Positions 1 through 7,875 of a stretch of DNA of 64,000 nucleotides are shown in pieces. The stretch covers positions 1,240,001 to 1,304,000 of the forward strand of contig NZ_CP041616.1 in the NCBI RefSeq assembly GCF_007197575.1, given 5' to 3'. Within the stretch, counting starts at the first letter, position 1; each line of letters begins with the position of its first letter. This DNA is from Ornithinimicrobium ciconiae (GTDB taxonomy: Bacteria > Actinomycetota > Actinomycetes > Actinomycetales > Dermatophilaceae). The translations under genes were made by a program, and so were the position numbers. The notes under the pieces are model-generated. The model had not been told where the DNA came from. It searched no databases and saw only the letters and a program-made list of their open reading frames with translations.

Positions 1-1636
1 CCTGCTTGAGCAGCTCAGCCTCCTGCGGGTCAGGCGGTCCGCCCTGCCCCTCCTCCGGTGCGGAACTGTCGGCAGACGGGTCGCTTGCCTCCTCCGGTGC
101 AGTGTCGTCGGCAGAGGGGGCGCTCAGGTCCACAGCGGCGGGGGACGGGTCAGCGCCCGTGGCCCCGACGGGGTGGAACATCGGGATGGGAGCCGTCACG
201 TCCGCTGCTGACACCGGCTCCAGGTGGGCTCCATCGGCAGGTGACTCCACGATGACTGCCGGCTCGTCGTCGTTGTCGGTGTCGTCGACCTCGATCGCCG
301 GGTGGTCCTCCGACTCGAGAGGGTTCTCGGTCTGCTCGTCGACCGCTGCCTCCGCCCGAGGGTCGATCGGTGCTTCAGGGTCGGTCTCTGCCTCCGCCTG
401 AGCGTCGACCGGTGCTTCAGGGTCGGTCTCTGCCTCGGCGGGTGCCTCGGAGCCGGTCTCTGCCTCTGCGGGTCCTTCGGAGTCGGACGCTGTGCGGGCG
501 TCGAGGTCGGTGCTGACGGCATCCGGCTGCGCGCTGGGGAGCAGCGGCACCGGAGCCGTGGTGTCCACGTCCGCCGTCACGGTCGGGGCGCTCGGGTCCG
601 CAGCGGGGTCACCGAACGGTTCCCCGGTGCCGGGTCCCTCCTCCTGCCGCGAGAGGTCTGTCACCGCAGTGACCGGCTCCAGTGCGGTCCGCGGGACCAG
701 GGAGTTGTCGCTTGTCGTCAACCGGTCCAACTTGCGCAGCTCATCGGCCCGACGGCGCACGAAGGCTTCGTCGCCACTGCCGACCGCTGCCGCCAGCCCG
801 GTGAGCAGTCTCATCTCCGAGGCCAGGCGGGCCCGGTGCAGCAGATAACCGTCCGGCCGCTGGGACCGGGCCAGCGAGTAACTCTCAAAGGTGCTGTCCA
901 CGGCCCGAGGGTTGGCCAACTCGACCAGCCGGGCGAAGTCCTCGGCGGGGTCCCCGACCTGTGCGCGCTCCCACCCGGAGAGGCCGACCACGCGGCCACT
1001 GGCCGCGTCGGAGTCGTCGGAGAAGGCCACCAGGAACGAGGAGCCGTCCAGCGTGCCGTGGGTCGGCGCCGTGGCGAACTTCCACATCGACACGGCATCC
1101 AGAGCCTGCTCCCACCGGGCGAGCAGACCGTTGGGCACGTGGCCGGTCTCGGCGGCCCGGTCCAGCTCGGCGAGCTTGCGGGCACGCACCTCGTCGGCGT
1201 CGAAGACCGGGACGGCGAACTCCTCGAAGAGCTCGCGCGGCATGTTGTGCACCGCCGCGATCGCGCGTCCCACGGCGCTGGCCAGACCCGGGCCCACCGG
1301 CAGGTGACGCAGGCTCAGGGCCAGCCCCTCGACATACGGATAGACCACCGCACGTCCGTCCGGGCCCAGATCGGCATAGCCCGCGGCCGCCGGCACCTTG
1401 AACGGCAGGTGGCGGCCGAGCTGGCGGATCAGGTCGTCATTGCGCTCCAGCTCCGCACCCGCCGCGGCCCCCAGCGGGGAACGGATCAGCCAGGTGCGTC
1501 CCGTCACGTCCTCGATCAGGGCGGACTGGTGCTGCGGGGTCTCCTCGCCGGTGCGGATGGCAGCGACCGACACCGGTCGCATTCCGGGCACGGCGGCAGT
1601 GGCCAGTGCGGCCAGAGCCAGGTCGCTACGAATCAC
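1..1636 (-). CDS. Aminoglycoside-phosphotransferase-like protein, probably a pseudokinase; 3' end cut by window edge
   Basis: The reading frame opens with GTG at 1636 and stays open to base 1, so the C-terminus lies outside the window. The first ~330 residues read as a protein-kinase-like/APH fold, a family commonly placed beside nudC and uvrD2 in Actinobacteria. Key catalytic residues look missing: the Brenner motif expected as HGDxxxxN reads HGTLDGSS (about residue 194), and the DxW metal-binding motif before GDPAED reads LSGW (about residue 225). From about residue 340 the protein becomes a long acidic Ala/Glu/Pro/Thr tail with internal repeats around EAETDPEAP, probably disordered. A GGGAGG sequence directly abuts the GTG, so the start is not certain. 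The gene is divergent from nudC, 81 bp away. I infer a binding or regulatory role rather than kinase activity; the substrate is unknown. Confidence 0.72.
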   Translation of the reverse strand, partial: MIRSDLALAALATAAVPGMRPVSVAAIRTGEETPQHQSALIEDVTGRTWLIRSPLGAAAGAELERNDDLIRQLGRHLPFKVPAAAGYADLGPDGRAVVYPYVEGLALSLRHLPVGPGLASAVGRAIAAVHNMPRELFEEFAVPVFDADEVRARKLAELDRAAETGHVPNGLLARWEQALDAVSMWKFATAPTHGTLDGSSFLVAFSDDSDAASGRVVGLSGWERAQVGDPAEDFARLVELANPRAVDSTFESYSLARSQRPDGYLLHRARLASEMRLLTGLAAAVGSGDEAFVRRRADELRKLDRLTTSDNSLVPRTALEPVTAVTDLSRQEEGPGTGEPFGDPAADPSAPTVTADVDTTAPVPLLPSAQPDAVSTDLDARTASDSEGPAEAETGSEAPAEAETDPEAPVDAQAEAETDPEAPIDPRAEAAVDEQTENPLESEDHPAIEVDDTDNDDEPAVIVESPADGAHLEPVSAADVTAPIPMFHPVGATGADPSPAAVDLSAPSADDTAPEEASDPSADSSAPEEGQGGPPDPQEAELLKQ

Positions 1637-1717
1637 CCTCCCACCGTATGTCGTGATGCGGGCACCGTGCCGGATGCCGCGCGACACGGGGCCCGCGGCG
1701 GCGCCTACAGTGGAGTG

Positions 1718-2686
1718 GTGAGTTTGGATTCGGAGGCACTGCTCGACCTGTCGCTCTCCCGGGGAACCCTCCACCGCAACGGAAACGGCAGACGGGACGG
1801 CGATCCGGTCTCACGTGCGCTCGCGGACGCCAGCACCCGCGTCATCGACCTAGCCGACGGGCGTGCCCTCACCTGCCGGGTCGACGGACGGTTGCGGCTG
1901 GTCCACCGGGCACCCCGGTTTGCGGACTCCAGCCTCAGCACGCTCTATCTGGGCCACGACGCCGAGGGCATCGACTACGTGGCCGTCGTCCAGGACTTGG
2001 AGGGAGGCGCCGACCCGGTGGAGAGCCCGGGGTGGCGCTCCCTGCGAGAGGCCGGCGCAGAGCTCGACGACACCGACTCCGGGGTGCTGACCACTGCGGT
2101 CGCCCTGGCGAACTGGCACGCCCGGCACGGCTTCTGCCCCCGGTGCGGCTCCACCACCGAGGTGGAGGAGGGCGGTTGGGTGCGGCGCTGCACCCAGGAC
2201 GGTTCGCAGCACTACCCGCGCACGGACGCCGCGATCATCGTGGCAGTGGTCGACCCAGACGAACGGATCCTGCTCGCCCGCGGCCCCCACTGGCCCGAGG
2301 GACGACTGTCGGTGCTGGCTGGTTTTGTGGAGGCCGGTGAGTCGTTGGAGAGCGCGGTGCGCCGTGAGGTGCTGGAGGAGGTGGGCCTGGAGGTGCACGA
2401 CCTGTCCTACAAGGGCAACCAGCCCTGGCCCTTCCCCGCCTCCCTGATGGTGGGCTACACGGCACGCACCAACGGCACGACGATCACCCCGGACCCGGTG
2501 GAGATCGTCGAGGCGGCCTGGTTCAGCCGCGGTGAGCTCTCCCTGGCCGCCCGCGCCGGCGAGATCGGTCTGCCCCCACGCGTCTCGATCGCCCGGCACC
2601 TCATCGAGCACTGGCTGGGCGGCCCGCTGGAGGCCGCGAGCGACCTGCAGGGTGCCCGCCCGGGAGCCTCCCGGGCGGTCCGGTGA
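1718..2686 (+). CDS. nudC: NAD(+)/NADH pyrophosphatase NudC
   Basis: This Nudix hydrolase is expected to cleave NAD(H) and NAD-capped RNA to nicotinamide mononucleotide products plus AMP or 5'-monophosphate RNA. The 322-aa protein has the usual layout: an N-terminal domain, a zinc-ribbon segment beginning FCPRCG (about residue 138) whose last ligand region reads RCTQDGSQHYPR, then a Nudix box GFVEAGESLESAVRREVLEE (about 200-220), followed by the NudC signature QPWPFPASLM (about 235-244). GTG at 1718 follows a GGAG; the much longer upstream open frame overlaps the phosphotransferase-like gene and is a shadow. Its stop overlaps the uvrD2 start by 4 bp, suggesting translational coupling. Confidence 0.93.
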   Translation: MSLDSEALLDLSLSRGTLHRNGNGRRDGDPVSRALADASTRVIDLADGRALTCRVDGRLRLVHRAPRFADSSLSTLYLGHDAEGIDYVAVVQDLEGGADPVESPGWRSLREAGAELDDTDSGVLTTAVALANWHARHGFCPRCGSTTEVEEGGWVRRCTQDGSQHYPRTDAAIIVAVVDPDERILLARGPHWPEGRLSVLAGFVEAGESLESAVRREVLEEVGLEVHDLSYKGNQPWPFPASLMVGYTARTNGTTITPDPVEIVEAAWFSRGELSLAARAGEIGLPPRVSIARHLIEHWLGGPLEAASDLQGARPGASRAVR

Positions 2687-4809
2687 CCCTGCCCGTCGGG
2701 GCAGTCGAGGGCCGGCCCGCCTCTGCCGACGACATCCTGAGCGGCCTGGACCCCGAGCAGCATGCGGTCGCCGCCACCCCGACGGGGCCGATGTGTGTGC
2801 TGGCCGGCGCCGGGACCGGCAAGACCCGCGCCATCACCCACCGCATCGCGTATGGCGTGTGGTCCGGCACCTACCACGCCCACCAGGTGCTGGCGGTCAC
2901 CTTCACCGCCCGCGCCGCCGGTGAGATGCGCACGCGGCTGCGCTCGCTGGGCGTGCCTGGTGTCCAGGCCCGCACCTTCCACGCCGCAGCCCTGCGTCAG
3001 CTGCAGTATTTCTGGCCCCAGGCTGTCGGCGGCGCGCCGCCAGAGGTCGTTGCCCAGAAGGCGCCTGCGGTGGCCGAGGCCGCGGGCCGTCTGCGGCTGC
3101 GTCTGGACCGACCGGCCCTGCGCGACCTTGCGTCGGAGATCGAGTGGGCCAAGGTCAACCTGATCACCCCACAGAACTATCCGCAGGAGGTGGCCGGAAA
3201 GCGGGACGGGGTCGCCGGCCTGGACCCGACGGCGGTCGCCCGCCTCATGAGCACCTATGAGGACGTCAAGGGTGAGCGGCACACCATCGACTTCGAGGAT
3301 GTCCTCCTGCTCATGGTCGGCATCCTGGACGCGCACCCCAGGATCGCGGCCTCGGTGCGTGACCAGTACCGGCACTTCGTCGTCGACGAATATCAGGACG
3401 TCAACCCGGTGCAGCAGCAACTCCTCGACCTCTGGCTCGGTGGGCGCCAGGAGATCTGCGTGGTCGGTGACCCGGCACAGACCATCTACTCCTTCACCGG
3501 TGCCTCGCCCACGCACCTCCTGGAGTTCCCACGACGCCACCCCAAGGCCACGGTGGTCCGCCTGGTGCGCAACTACCGGTCCTCACCGCAGATCGTCCAG
3601 GTGGCCAATCTCGTGCTCGGCGCCGGAGCCCGTGGTGGGATCGAGCTGCGGGCGGAGGGTGCGGCCGGCCCCGCGCCCGGAGTCACGGCATACCCCGATG
3701 ACATGGCCGAGGCTGCCGGTGTGGCAGACGCAATCCGCGAGCTCATCGGCACCGGCACTCCCGCCAGCCAGATCGCGGTCCTCTTTCGCACCAACGCGCA
3801 GTCCCAGGCGGTGGAGTCCGCGCTCGCCTCCCGCGACGTCCCCTACCTGGTGCGCGGTGGCGAGCGGTTCTTCTCGCGCACCGAGGTCCGTCAGGCACTG
3901 TTGCTGCTGCGCGGGGCCAGCCGTGGGGACAGTGGTAGCGCACCACTGGGCACGGCCGTGCGCGACGTCATCGGCGGCGCCGGGTGGAGCCCGGAGCCGC
4001 CAGCGGCCGGCGCGGCGAGCCGGGAGCGCTGGGAGTCGTTGGAAGCGCTGGCCAACCTGGCCGATGATCTCTCCGCGTCGGAGCCGGAGCTGCGGATCGC
4101 CGGGTTCGTCGCCGAACTGGACCGCCGAGCCACCGAGCAGCACGCCCCGACCGTGCAGGGAGTGACCCTCGCCTCGCTGCACGCGGCCAAGGGGCTGGAG
4201 TGGGATGCCGTCTTCCTCATCGGGTGCAGCGAGGGACTCATGCCGATCTCCATGGCCGAGGGCGCAGAGCGGATCGAGGAGGAGCGACGGCTGCTGTATG
4301 TCGGGCTCACCCGGGCACGCCGAGACCTGCGGCTGAGTTGGGCAGCCGCACGGGGAGCTGGAGGGCGGGCCGGACGCAAACCAACACGCTTCCTGCAGCC
4401 GGCCGCCCGGGTGCTGGGGATGACCACCGGTCCGGGCAGTCGGCCCTCGGCTCCCGCTGCGCGCAAACCCCGTCGACCCAAGAACTGCCGGACCTGTGGT
4501 GCGGTGCTCGAGTCGGCGGCCGAGCGCAAGATCGGTCGGTGCGCTGACTGCCCGCCCACCTACGACGAGGCAACCTTCGACCGATTGCGGGCCTGGCGAC
4601 TCGAGATTTCCCGGGAGCAGGAGGTCCCCGCCTTCGTCGTCTTCACGGACGCGACACTGACCGCCATCGCCGAGACCGGCCCGGACTCGGTGGACGCGCT
4701 GTCGCAGATCCCGGGCGTGGGACCGCGCAAACTGGCGCTCTATGGGGACGATGTCCTCACTGTTCTTGCAGGCCAGGAGGTTGTTCACACTTCAAGGAAA
4801 GATTCTTGA
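2683..4809 (+). CDS. uvrD2: ATP-dependent DNA helicase UvrD2 (SF1, HRDC-containing)
   Basis: This 3'-5' superfamily 1 helicase belongs to the actinobacterial UvrD2 branch, which is involved in DNA repair or replication and is essential in mycobacteria. The 708-aa protein shows Walker A AGAGTGKT (about 41-48), the DEYQD Walker B (about 232), the QTIYSFTGA motif III region, a late LHAAKGLEWD motif and YVGLTRARR. After the motor domains there is the UvrD2-specific tetracysteine zinc knuckle (CRTCG ... CADC, about 602-625) and a C-terminal HRDC domain. GTG at 2683 overlaps the nudC stop. It is distinct from the PcrA-type helicase at 58955. Mycobacteria carry a mycoredoxin gene in this neighbourhood; none fits between nudC and uvrD2 here. 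Confidence 0.95.
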   Translation: MTLPVGAVEGRPASADDILSGLDPEQHAVAATPTGPMCVLAGAGTGKTRAITHRIAYGVWSGTYHAHQVLAVTFTARAAGEMRTRLRSLGVPGVQARTFHAAALRQLQYFWPQAVGGAPPEVVAQKAPAVAEAAGRLRLRLDRPALRDLASEIEWAKVNLITPQNYPQEVAGKRDGVAGLDPTAVARLMSTYEDVKGERHTIDFEDVLLLMVGILDAHPRIAASVRDQYRHFVVDEYQDVNPVQQQLLDLWLGGRQEICVVGDPAQTIYSFTGASPTHLLEFPRRHPKATVVRLVRNYRSSPQIVQVANLVLGAGARGGIELRAEGAAGPAPGVTAYPDDMAEAAGVADAIRELIGTGTPASQIAVLFRTNAQSQAVESALASRDVPYLVRGGERFFSRTEVRQALLLLRGASRGDSGSAPLGTAVRDVIGGAGWSPEPPAAGAASRERWESLEALANLADDLSASEPELRIAGFVAELDRRATEQHAPTVQGVTLASLHAAKGLEWDAVFLIGCSEGLMPISMAEGAERIEEERRLLYVGLTRARRDLRLSWAAARGAGGRAGRKPTRFLQPAARVLGMTTGPGSRPSAPAARKPRRPKNCRTCGAVLESAAERKIGRCADCPPTYDEATFDRLRAWRLEISREQEVPAFVVFTDATLTAIAETGPDSVDALSQIPGVGPRKLALYGDDVLTVLAGQEVVHTSRKDS

Positions 4810-4848
4810 TTAATTCCGTTGCGCCGTCGTTGGGGACCCGCGTACGGT
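4806..4848 (+). promoter_or_regulatory. Candidate whiB7 promoter with AT-rich WhiB7-binding stretch
   Basis: TTGCGC (4819-4824) and TACGGT (4843-4848) are separated by exactly 18 bp, and an AT-rich stretch TTGATTAATT (4806-4815) lies just upstream of the -35 hexamer. Known WhiB7-activated promoters carry a short AT-rich element at that place, bound by the WhiB7 AT-hook. The placement ahead of the leader ORF fits autoactivation, but the hexamers are only moderate and this is an inference. Confidence 0.45.
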
Positions 4849-4916
4849 AGTTCCTGACCGAGCCACCGGGGGTGACAACCGGGGGTCCACAGATGTGAGC
4901 GAGAGGAGGCGGGAAC

Positions 4917-5096
4917 ATGAACAACATCAAGCTGATCGACGTGGCTGGCACCAAGGGTGCCGTGTGCCGTGATGCCGCCAGCTCGTTTGTGGAGCGTGAG
5001 CGCATCGTCCGCACCGGCCTCTTCGGGGCCGTTGCCGGCGCCGACACCATCCCTGCCACCGATGTGGCGTTCCTTGCTGTGAGGATCCCGGGCTAG
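4917..5096 (+). CDS. Leader ORF (59 aa) upstream of whiB7
   Basis: ATG at 4917 has a strong ribosome-binding site (GAGAGGAGG). The 59-residue product begins MNNIKLIDVAGTKGAV and ends FLAVRIPG, with no domain I recognise. The stop is followed after 17 bp by an intrinsic hairpin (5114-5147) and then whiB7. In mycobacteria and Streptomyces, whiB7 is controlled by transcription attenuation that depends on translation of an upstream ORF under ribosome-targeting antibiotics. The layout here fits that role: the sequence of the peptide may matter less than ribosome movement on it. It could also be a stable small protein. Confidence 0.7.
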   Translation: MNNIKLIDVAGTKGAVCRDAASSFVERERIVRTGLFGAVAGADTIPATDVAFLAVRIPG

Positions 5097-5113
5097 ATCC
5101 GACTCTCCCTCGC

Positions 5114-5147
5114 AGGCCGCGGAACCCCAACAGAGGATCCGCGGCCT
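5114..5147 (+). terminator. Hairpin attenuator between leader ORF and whiB7
   Basis: AGGCCGCGGA (5114-5123) and its exact complement TCCGCGGCCT (5138-5147) form a 10-bp GC-rich stem with a 14-nt loop, followed by TTG. Sitting after the leader ORF and before whiB7, it fits an attenuator that reduces read-through in the absence of ribosome stalling. The U-tract is short. Confidence 0.7.
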
Positions 5148-5200
5148 TTGTGCATCTCGTAGGTGCTCAAGACCTGGGTCCTCCCACAAGGAGCCAAGTC

Positions 5201-5587
5201 ATGACTGATCAGCACCGGGCCGCGGGCCCACACCGGAACTGCACACCACGTGAGAGAGGCATGAGCGTGTCAACCCACGCAGACGTCATGGACGTCGAGG
5301 ACACCGCACCATCGTCCCCCTGGTTGGTCGGGGGACCAGCCACCGACCCGGACCGGCTCCCGTGCCGGGAGCACCCAGCGGACCTGTGGTTCGCCGAGCT
5401 GCCCGAGGACGTCGAGACCGCCAAGGCCCTCTGCGGCGACTGCCCCATCAGGGCGCTCTGCCTGCAGCAGGCCTTGGAGCGCAGCGAACCGTGGGGCGTG
5501 TGGGGCGGACAACTCGTCCTCCAAGGTGTCGTGGTGCCGCGCAAGCGGCGCCGCGGACGCCCCCGCAAGAACCCTGTCGCCGCGTGA
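5201..5587 (+). CDS. whiB7: WhiB7-type iron-sulfur transcription activator
   Basis: WhiB7 binds the housekeeping sigma factor and activates intrinsic antibiotic-resistance genes. The protein has the four [4Fe-4S] cysteines (C of CREHP, then CGDC and the C of RALC), the GVWGG turn and a C-terminal AT-hook RGRPRK (about residues 117-122), which is the WhiB7 hallmark. Position next to uvrD2 matches mycobacteria. ATG at 5201 has AAGGAG at good spacing; a second in-frame ATG at 5261 has a weaker site and would give 108 aa, closer to some homologues. Expression is probably controlled by the leader ORF and hairpin upstream. Confidence 0.93.
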   Translation: MTDQHRAAGPHRNCTPRERGMSVSTHADVMDVEDTAPSSPWLVGGPATDPDRLPCREHPADLWFAELPEDVETAKALCGDCPIRALCLQQALERSEPWGVWGGQLVLQGVVVPRKRRRGRPRKNPVAA

Positions 5588-5620
5588 GGCGACAACCCAG
5601 CACCTTTCGAAGGAGAACTG

Positions 5621-5752
5621 ATGTATCACCTGATGGAACAGGAACTGGCTCGCGCCGCCCATCTGGAGCGAACCACCAACCTGGAGCTGCAGCACCGGCA
5701 GAAGCTCACGATGAGCCTGCGGCCGACCGCTCAGCGCCAGCACCGGGTCTAG
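5621..5752 (+). CDS. Small hypothetical protein (43 aa) downstream of whiB7
   Basis: ATG at 5621 follows AAGGAGAA at ideal spacing, 33 bp after the whiB7 stop. The product starts MYHLMEQELARAAHLE and is rich in Leu, Gln, His and Arg, reading as a single amphipathic helix with a basic tail (RPTAQRQHRV). I recognise no domain. Short MY-starting basic peptides of this sort are common in actinobacterial genomes. Co-transcription with whiB7 is likely, since an imperfect terminator-like hairpin lies only after it (5844-5878). Confidence 0.65.
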   Translation: MYHLMEQELARAAHLERTTNLELQHRQKLTMSLRPTAQRQHRV

Positions 5753-5843
5753 GACCCGTGGCGGCCACCCGGCGCGCGCCGGGACCGCACCAGCGGCAGC
5801 CGAGCGCGACTGACGCCCGGCTCCAGCCGCAGGACCCACCGAG

Positions 5844-5878
5844 GCGGGGTCGACGCACCCAGCGTGTGTCGGCCCCGC
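5844..5878 (+). terminator. Imperfect hairpin terminator after the whiB7 unit
   Basis: GCGGGGTCGACGCA (5844-5857) pairs imperfectly with TGTGTCGGCCCCGC (5865-5878), two mismatches in 14, followed by TTGCTGT. It lies between the whiB7 unit and the convergent gene ending at 5949. Confidence 0.5.
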
Positions 5879-5948
5879 TTGCTGTGTCCGTCCAGGAACC
5901 AGACGCGGTGGACGTGGGGTTGTCATCCCGGTGCTCTTCCCGACGGGC

Positions 5949-6788
5949 TCAACGTCTCGACGGCTCTGACAGGCACGGGCAGTGCGGGTGTCGCTCCCAC
6001 CGGCGGGTGCGCACGTCCGGCCAGGGCAGGGAGATCTGCCACGAGATCCCGACGGCGGGTTGGGGCGAGATGAGGGACTCCAGCGCCACCATGACAACGA
6101 GTGCCGCAACCGCCGCAGCCTGCGTCTCAGGAGCGGCAACCAGGCTGGTCAGATCGTCTGTGTCACAGGCAAGTTGAGACAGGATGCGCGGCCAGGCGCC
6201 GTCCCGGTCTCGACGGTGCAGGTCCAGGCAGCGCAAGCAGGGTGACTTCCCGGGATGGATCAGGGGGCCGATGACGACGGCGTCCGCCCGCAGCACCACC
6301 GGCACCTGGGCGGTGCCGGCCGCCTGCCACGCCCGCCCCGCGTCCGGGGTGAGGGCGTCGAGCGCACAGAGGACGACCAGTTCGGTCCGTTCGACACCCG
6401 GGTCCCCGTGTGCGGTCACCCGGCACCCGGCGTCCACAAACTCCTGCCGGATGCGTTCCACGATCGGCCCGGCTCCTGGTACGGCGAGCAGTGGTGGCTC
6501 CTGGACCGGTGCCAGCCGAGCAGCATCACCCGCATCCATCAGCAGGTGGTGTGCGCGCAGGGTGTTGACGAACTGGTCCACCCGAGACTGGGGAACCCCG
6601 AACCGACGAGCGAGGGCCGCGTCGCGGGAGGTGCCCGCGTCACCGGCGAGTGACAGCAACAGGTCGGACTCGGCCTCGCTCAGCCCCGCGAGGACGATCC
6701 CGTGGCCTGGTGCCAGGCCAAACTGGACCTCGCCGGGACCGCGGCGCACGGGTCGGGCGGTGGGGCGGAGTCGGACCATCGGGCACAT
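5949..6788 (-). CDS. ThiF/cyclodehydratase-like (TOMM-type) protein
   Basis: This 279-aa protein resembles the actinobacterial group annotated as bacteriocin-biosynthesis cyclodehydratase-domain or ThiF-like proteins, found near whiB7 in related genomes. It has an N-terminal winged-helix-like half (around LLLSLAGDAGTSRDAALARR) and a Rossmann-like half. The segment PGKSPCLRCLDLHRRDRD (about 179-196) is the typical CxxC-plus-basic motif of the family. There is no clear full ATP-binding ThiF glycine motif, and no peptide precursor, dehydrogenase or YcaO gene nearby, so thiazole/oxazole biosynthesis is not supported. ATG at 6788 is chosen (AAGG upstream); 6779 and 6824 are alternatives. Function unknown. 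Confidence 0.75.
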   Translation of the reverse strand: MCPMVRLRPTARPVRRGPGEVQFGLAPGHGIVLAGLSEAESDLLLSLAGDAGTSRDAALARRFGVPQSRVDQFVNTLRAHHLLMDAGDAARLAPVQEPPLLAVPGAGPIVERIRQEFVDAGCRVTAHGDPGVERTELVVLCALDALTPDAGRAWQAAGTAQVPVVLRADAVVIGPLIHPGKSPCLRCLDLHRRDRDGAWPRILSQLACDTDDLTSLVAAPETQAAAVAALVVMVALESLISPQPAVGISWQISLPWPDVRTRRWERHPHCPCLSEPSRR

Positions 6789-6861
6789 GCGGTGACCTTG
6801 CCATCCGACCCTGTCGGCGCGCACCGGCTGTCCACAGGTCCCCAGCGACGTCGGGAAACGC

Positions 6862-6899
6862 GCGAGGGCGGGTCGGTGTGTTCACCGACCCGCCCTCGC
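6862..6899 (-). terminator. Perfect 17-bp hairpin terminator after the DUF5679 gene
   Basis: GCGAGGGCGGGTCGGTG (6862-6878) and its exact complement (6883-6899) enclose a TGTT loop. On the minus strand the stem is followed by CGTTTCC. It lies 21 bp past the stop of the DUF5679 gene. Confidence 0.8.
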
Positions 6900-6919
6900 A
6901 CAGGCAAAAGTTCCTGGGA

Positions 6920-7093
6920 TCAGGCGCTGGCGGCCTTGCCGAGGATCCGGTTGAGGTTGGTGCCACACACCGGGCACACGCCCTTGGCCATGCGACGGCC
7001 GTTGGTCTCCACCACACGACCCTCAGCCTCGCGCTTCTCCTTGCACTTCACGCAGTAGAACTCGCCCTGGTAGGTCTCGTTGGTCTCAGCCAT
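6920..7093 (-). CDS. DUF5679 small zinc-ribbon-like protein (57 aa)
   Basis: The protein begins MAETNETYQGEFYCVKCKEK and contains two CxxC pairs, CVKC (14-17) and CPVC (40-43), which should bind one zinc ion. Length and motif spacing match DUF5679, a small actinobacterial family of unknown function usually found near whiB7/uvrD2. The start has GAGGAGTGAGTG-like purine-rich sequence upstream. It has its own perfect terminator at 6862-6899. Confidence 0.88.
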   Translation of the reverse strand: MAETNETYQGEFYCVKCKEKREAEGRVVETNGRRMAKGVCPVCGTNLNRILGKAASA

Positions 7094-7280
7094 GGTCACT
7101 CACTCCTCTTCATTCGCGGGCCGGAGCCCGTCTCGTGCAGGTCGTGCGACCTGCATTTCCGTTCCAGCCTAGACTCCTGCACGCACAAAACCGGCAAAAT
7201 CCGTGCTCAACTCCCTGCGTGTCGGGCGGCTGTGGACACGCGCGACTGGCTGTCGGACGATCCGGCTAACGTGACCATCC

Positions 7281-7865
7281 ATGACCCGCAGACCCCTTGG
7301 CCACGACAGCCGCGTGCCGTCAGACCCGGATCAGCCGCCGGTCGAGATCAGGCGAAGCGCGCGTCGGCGGCGCACCGTGTCCGCCCGGATGGAGGCCGGC
7401 ACCTTCGTGGTGCTGATGCCGACGGGGCTGACGCGCGAGCAGGAGCAGGGGCACGTGGAGGACCTGCTCGCCCGACACCTGCGAGCCCAGGCGCGGCGAC
7501 GTCTGGAGCGGGCCGACCTGATGGGCCGGGCGATGGCGCTGTCCGAGCGCTATCTCGACGGCCGGGCGAGGCCGGTCTCGGTCACCTGGGTGACCAACCA
7601 GCTGCGCCGGTGGGGCTCCTGCAGCCCAGCAACGGGTGCGATTCGCCTGTCCACGGACCTGGAGCGGATGCCGTCCTGGGTGGTGGACAGCGTCATCATC
7701 CATGAGTTGGCCCATTTGCTGGAGGCCAATCACGGCCCCAGATTCAAGGCCCTCGTGCACCGTTACGAGCGCTATGACGAGGCGACGACCTTCCTCCAGG
7801 GCGTCGCCTTCGGCATGGGACGGCAGATCCCGGCAGACGACGCCGACGGTGACCTCGACACGTGA
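7281..7865 (+). CDS. YgjP/SprT-type metallopeptidase (DUF45 family)
   Basis: The 194-aa protein contains HELAH (about 141-145) in the context SVIIHELAHLLEANHGPRF, the zinc-binding motif of YgjP-like (WLM/SprT-related) metallopeptidases, with a downstream H serving as third ligand. The SCSPATGAIRLS segment ahead of it is also typical. The family is common next to the Zincin_2 gene in Actinobacteria. It is predicted cytoplasmic with no signal peptide. The substrate is unknown. Confidence 0.87.
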   Translation: MTRRPLGHDSRVPSDPDQPPVEIRRSARRRRTVSARMEAGTFVVLMPTGLTREQEQGHVEDLLARHLRAQARRRLERADLMGRAMALSERYLDGRARPVSVTWVTNQLRRWGSCSPATGAIRLSTDLERMPSWVVDSVIIHELAHLLEANHGPRFKALVHRYERYDEATTFLQGVAFGMGRQIPADDADGDLDT

Positions 7866-7875
7866 GGGGCGGGGG

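Noticed and set aside
302..1717. Long plus-strand reading frame running into nudC
   Set aside because: It lies opposite the phosphotransferase-like gene, has no homology before the NudC start, and is typical of antisense open frames in high-GC DNA.
5949..6788. RiPP (thiazole/oxazole) biosynthesis cluster
   Set aside because: Only one ThiF/cyclodehydratase-like gene is present; no YcaO, dehydrogenase, precursor or transporter.
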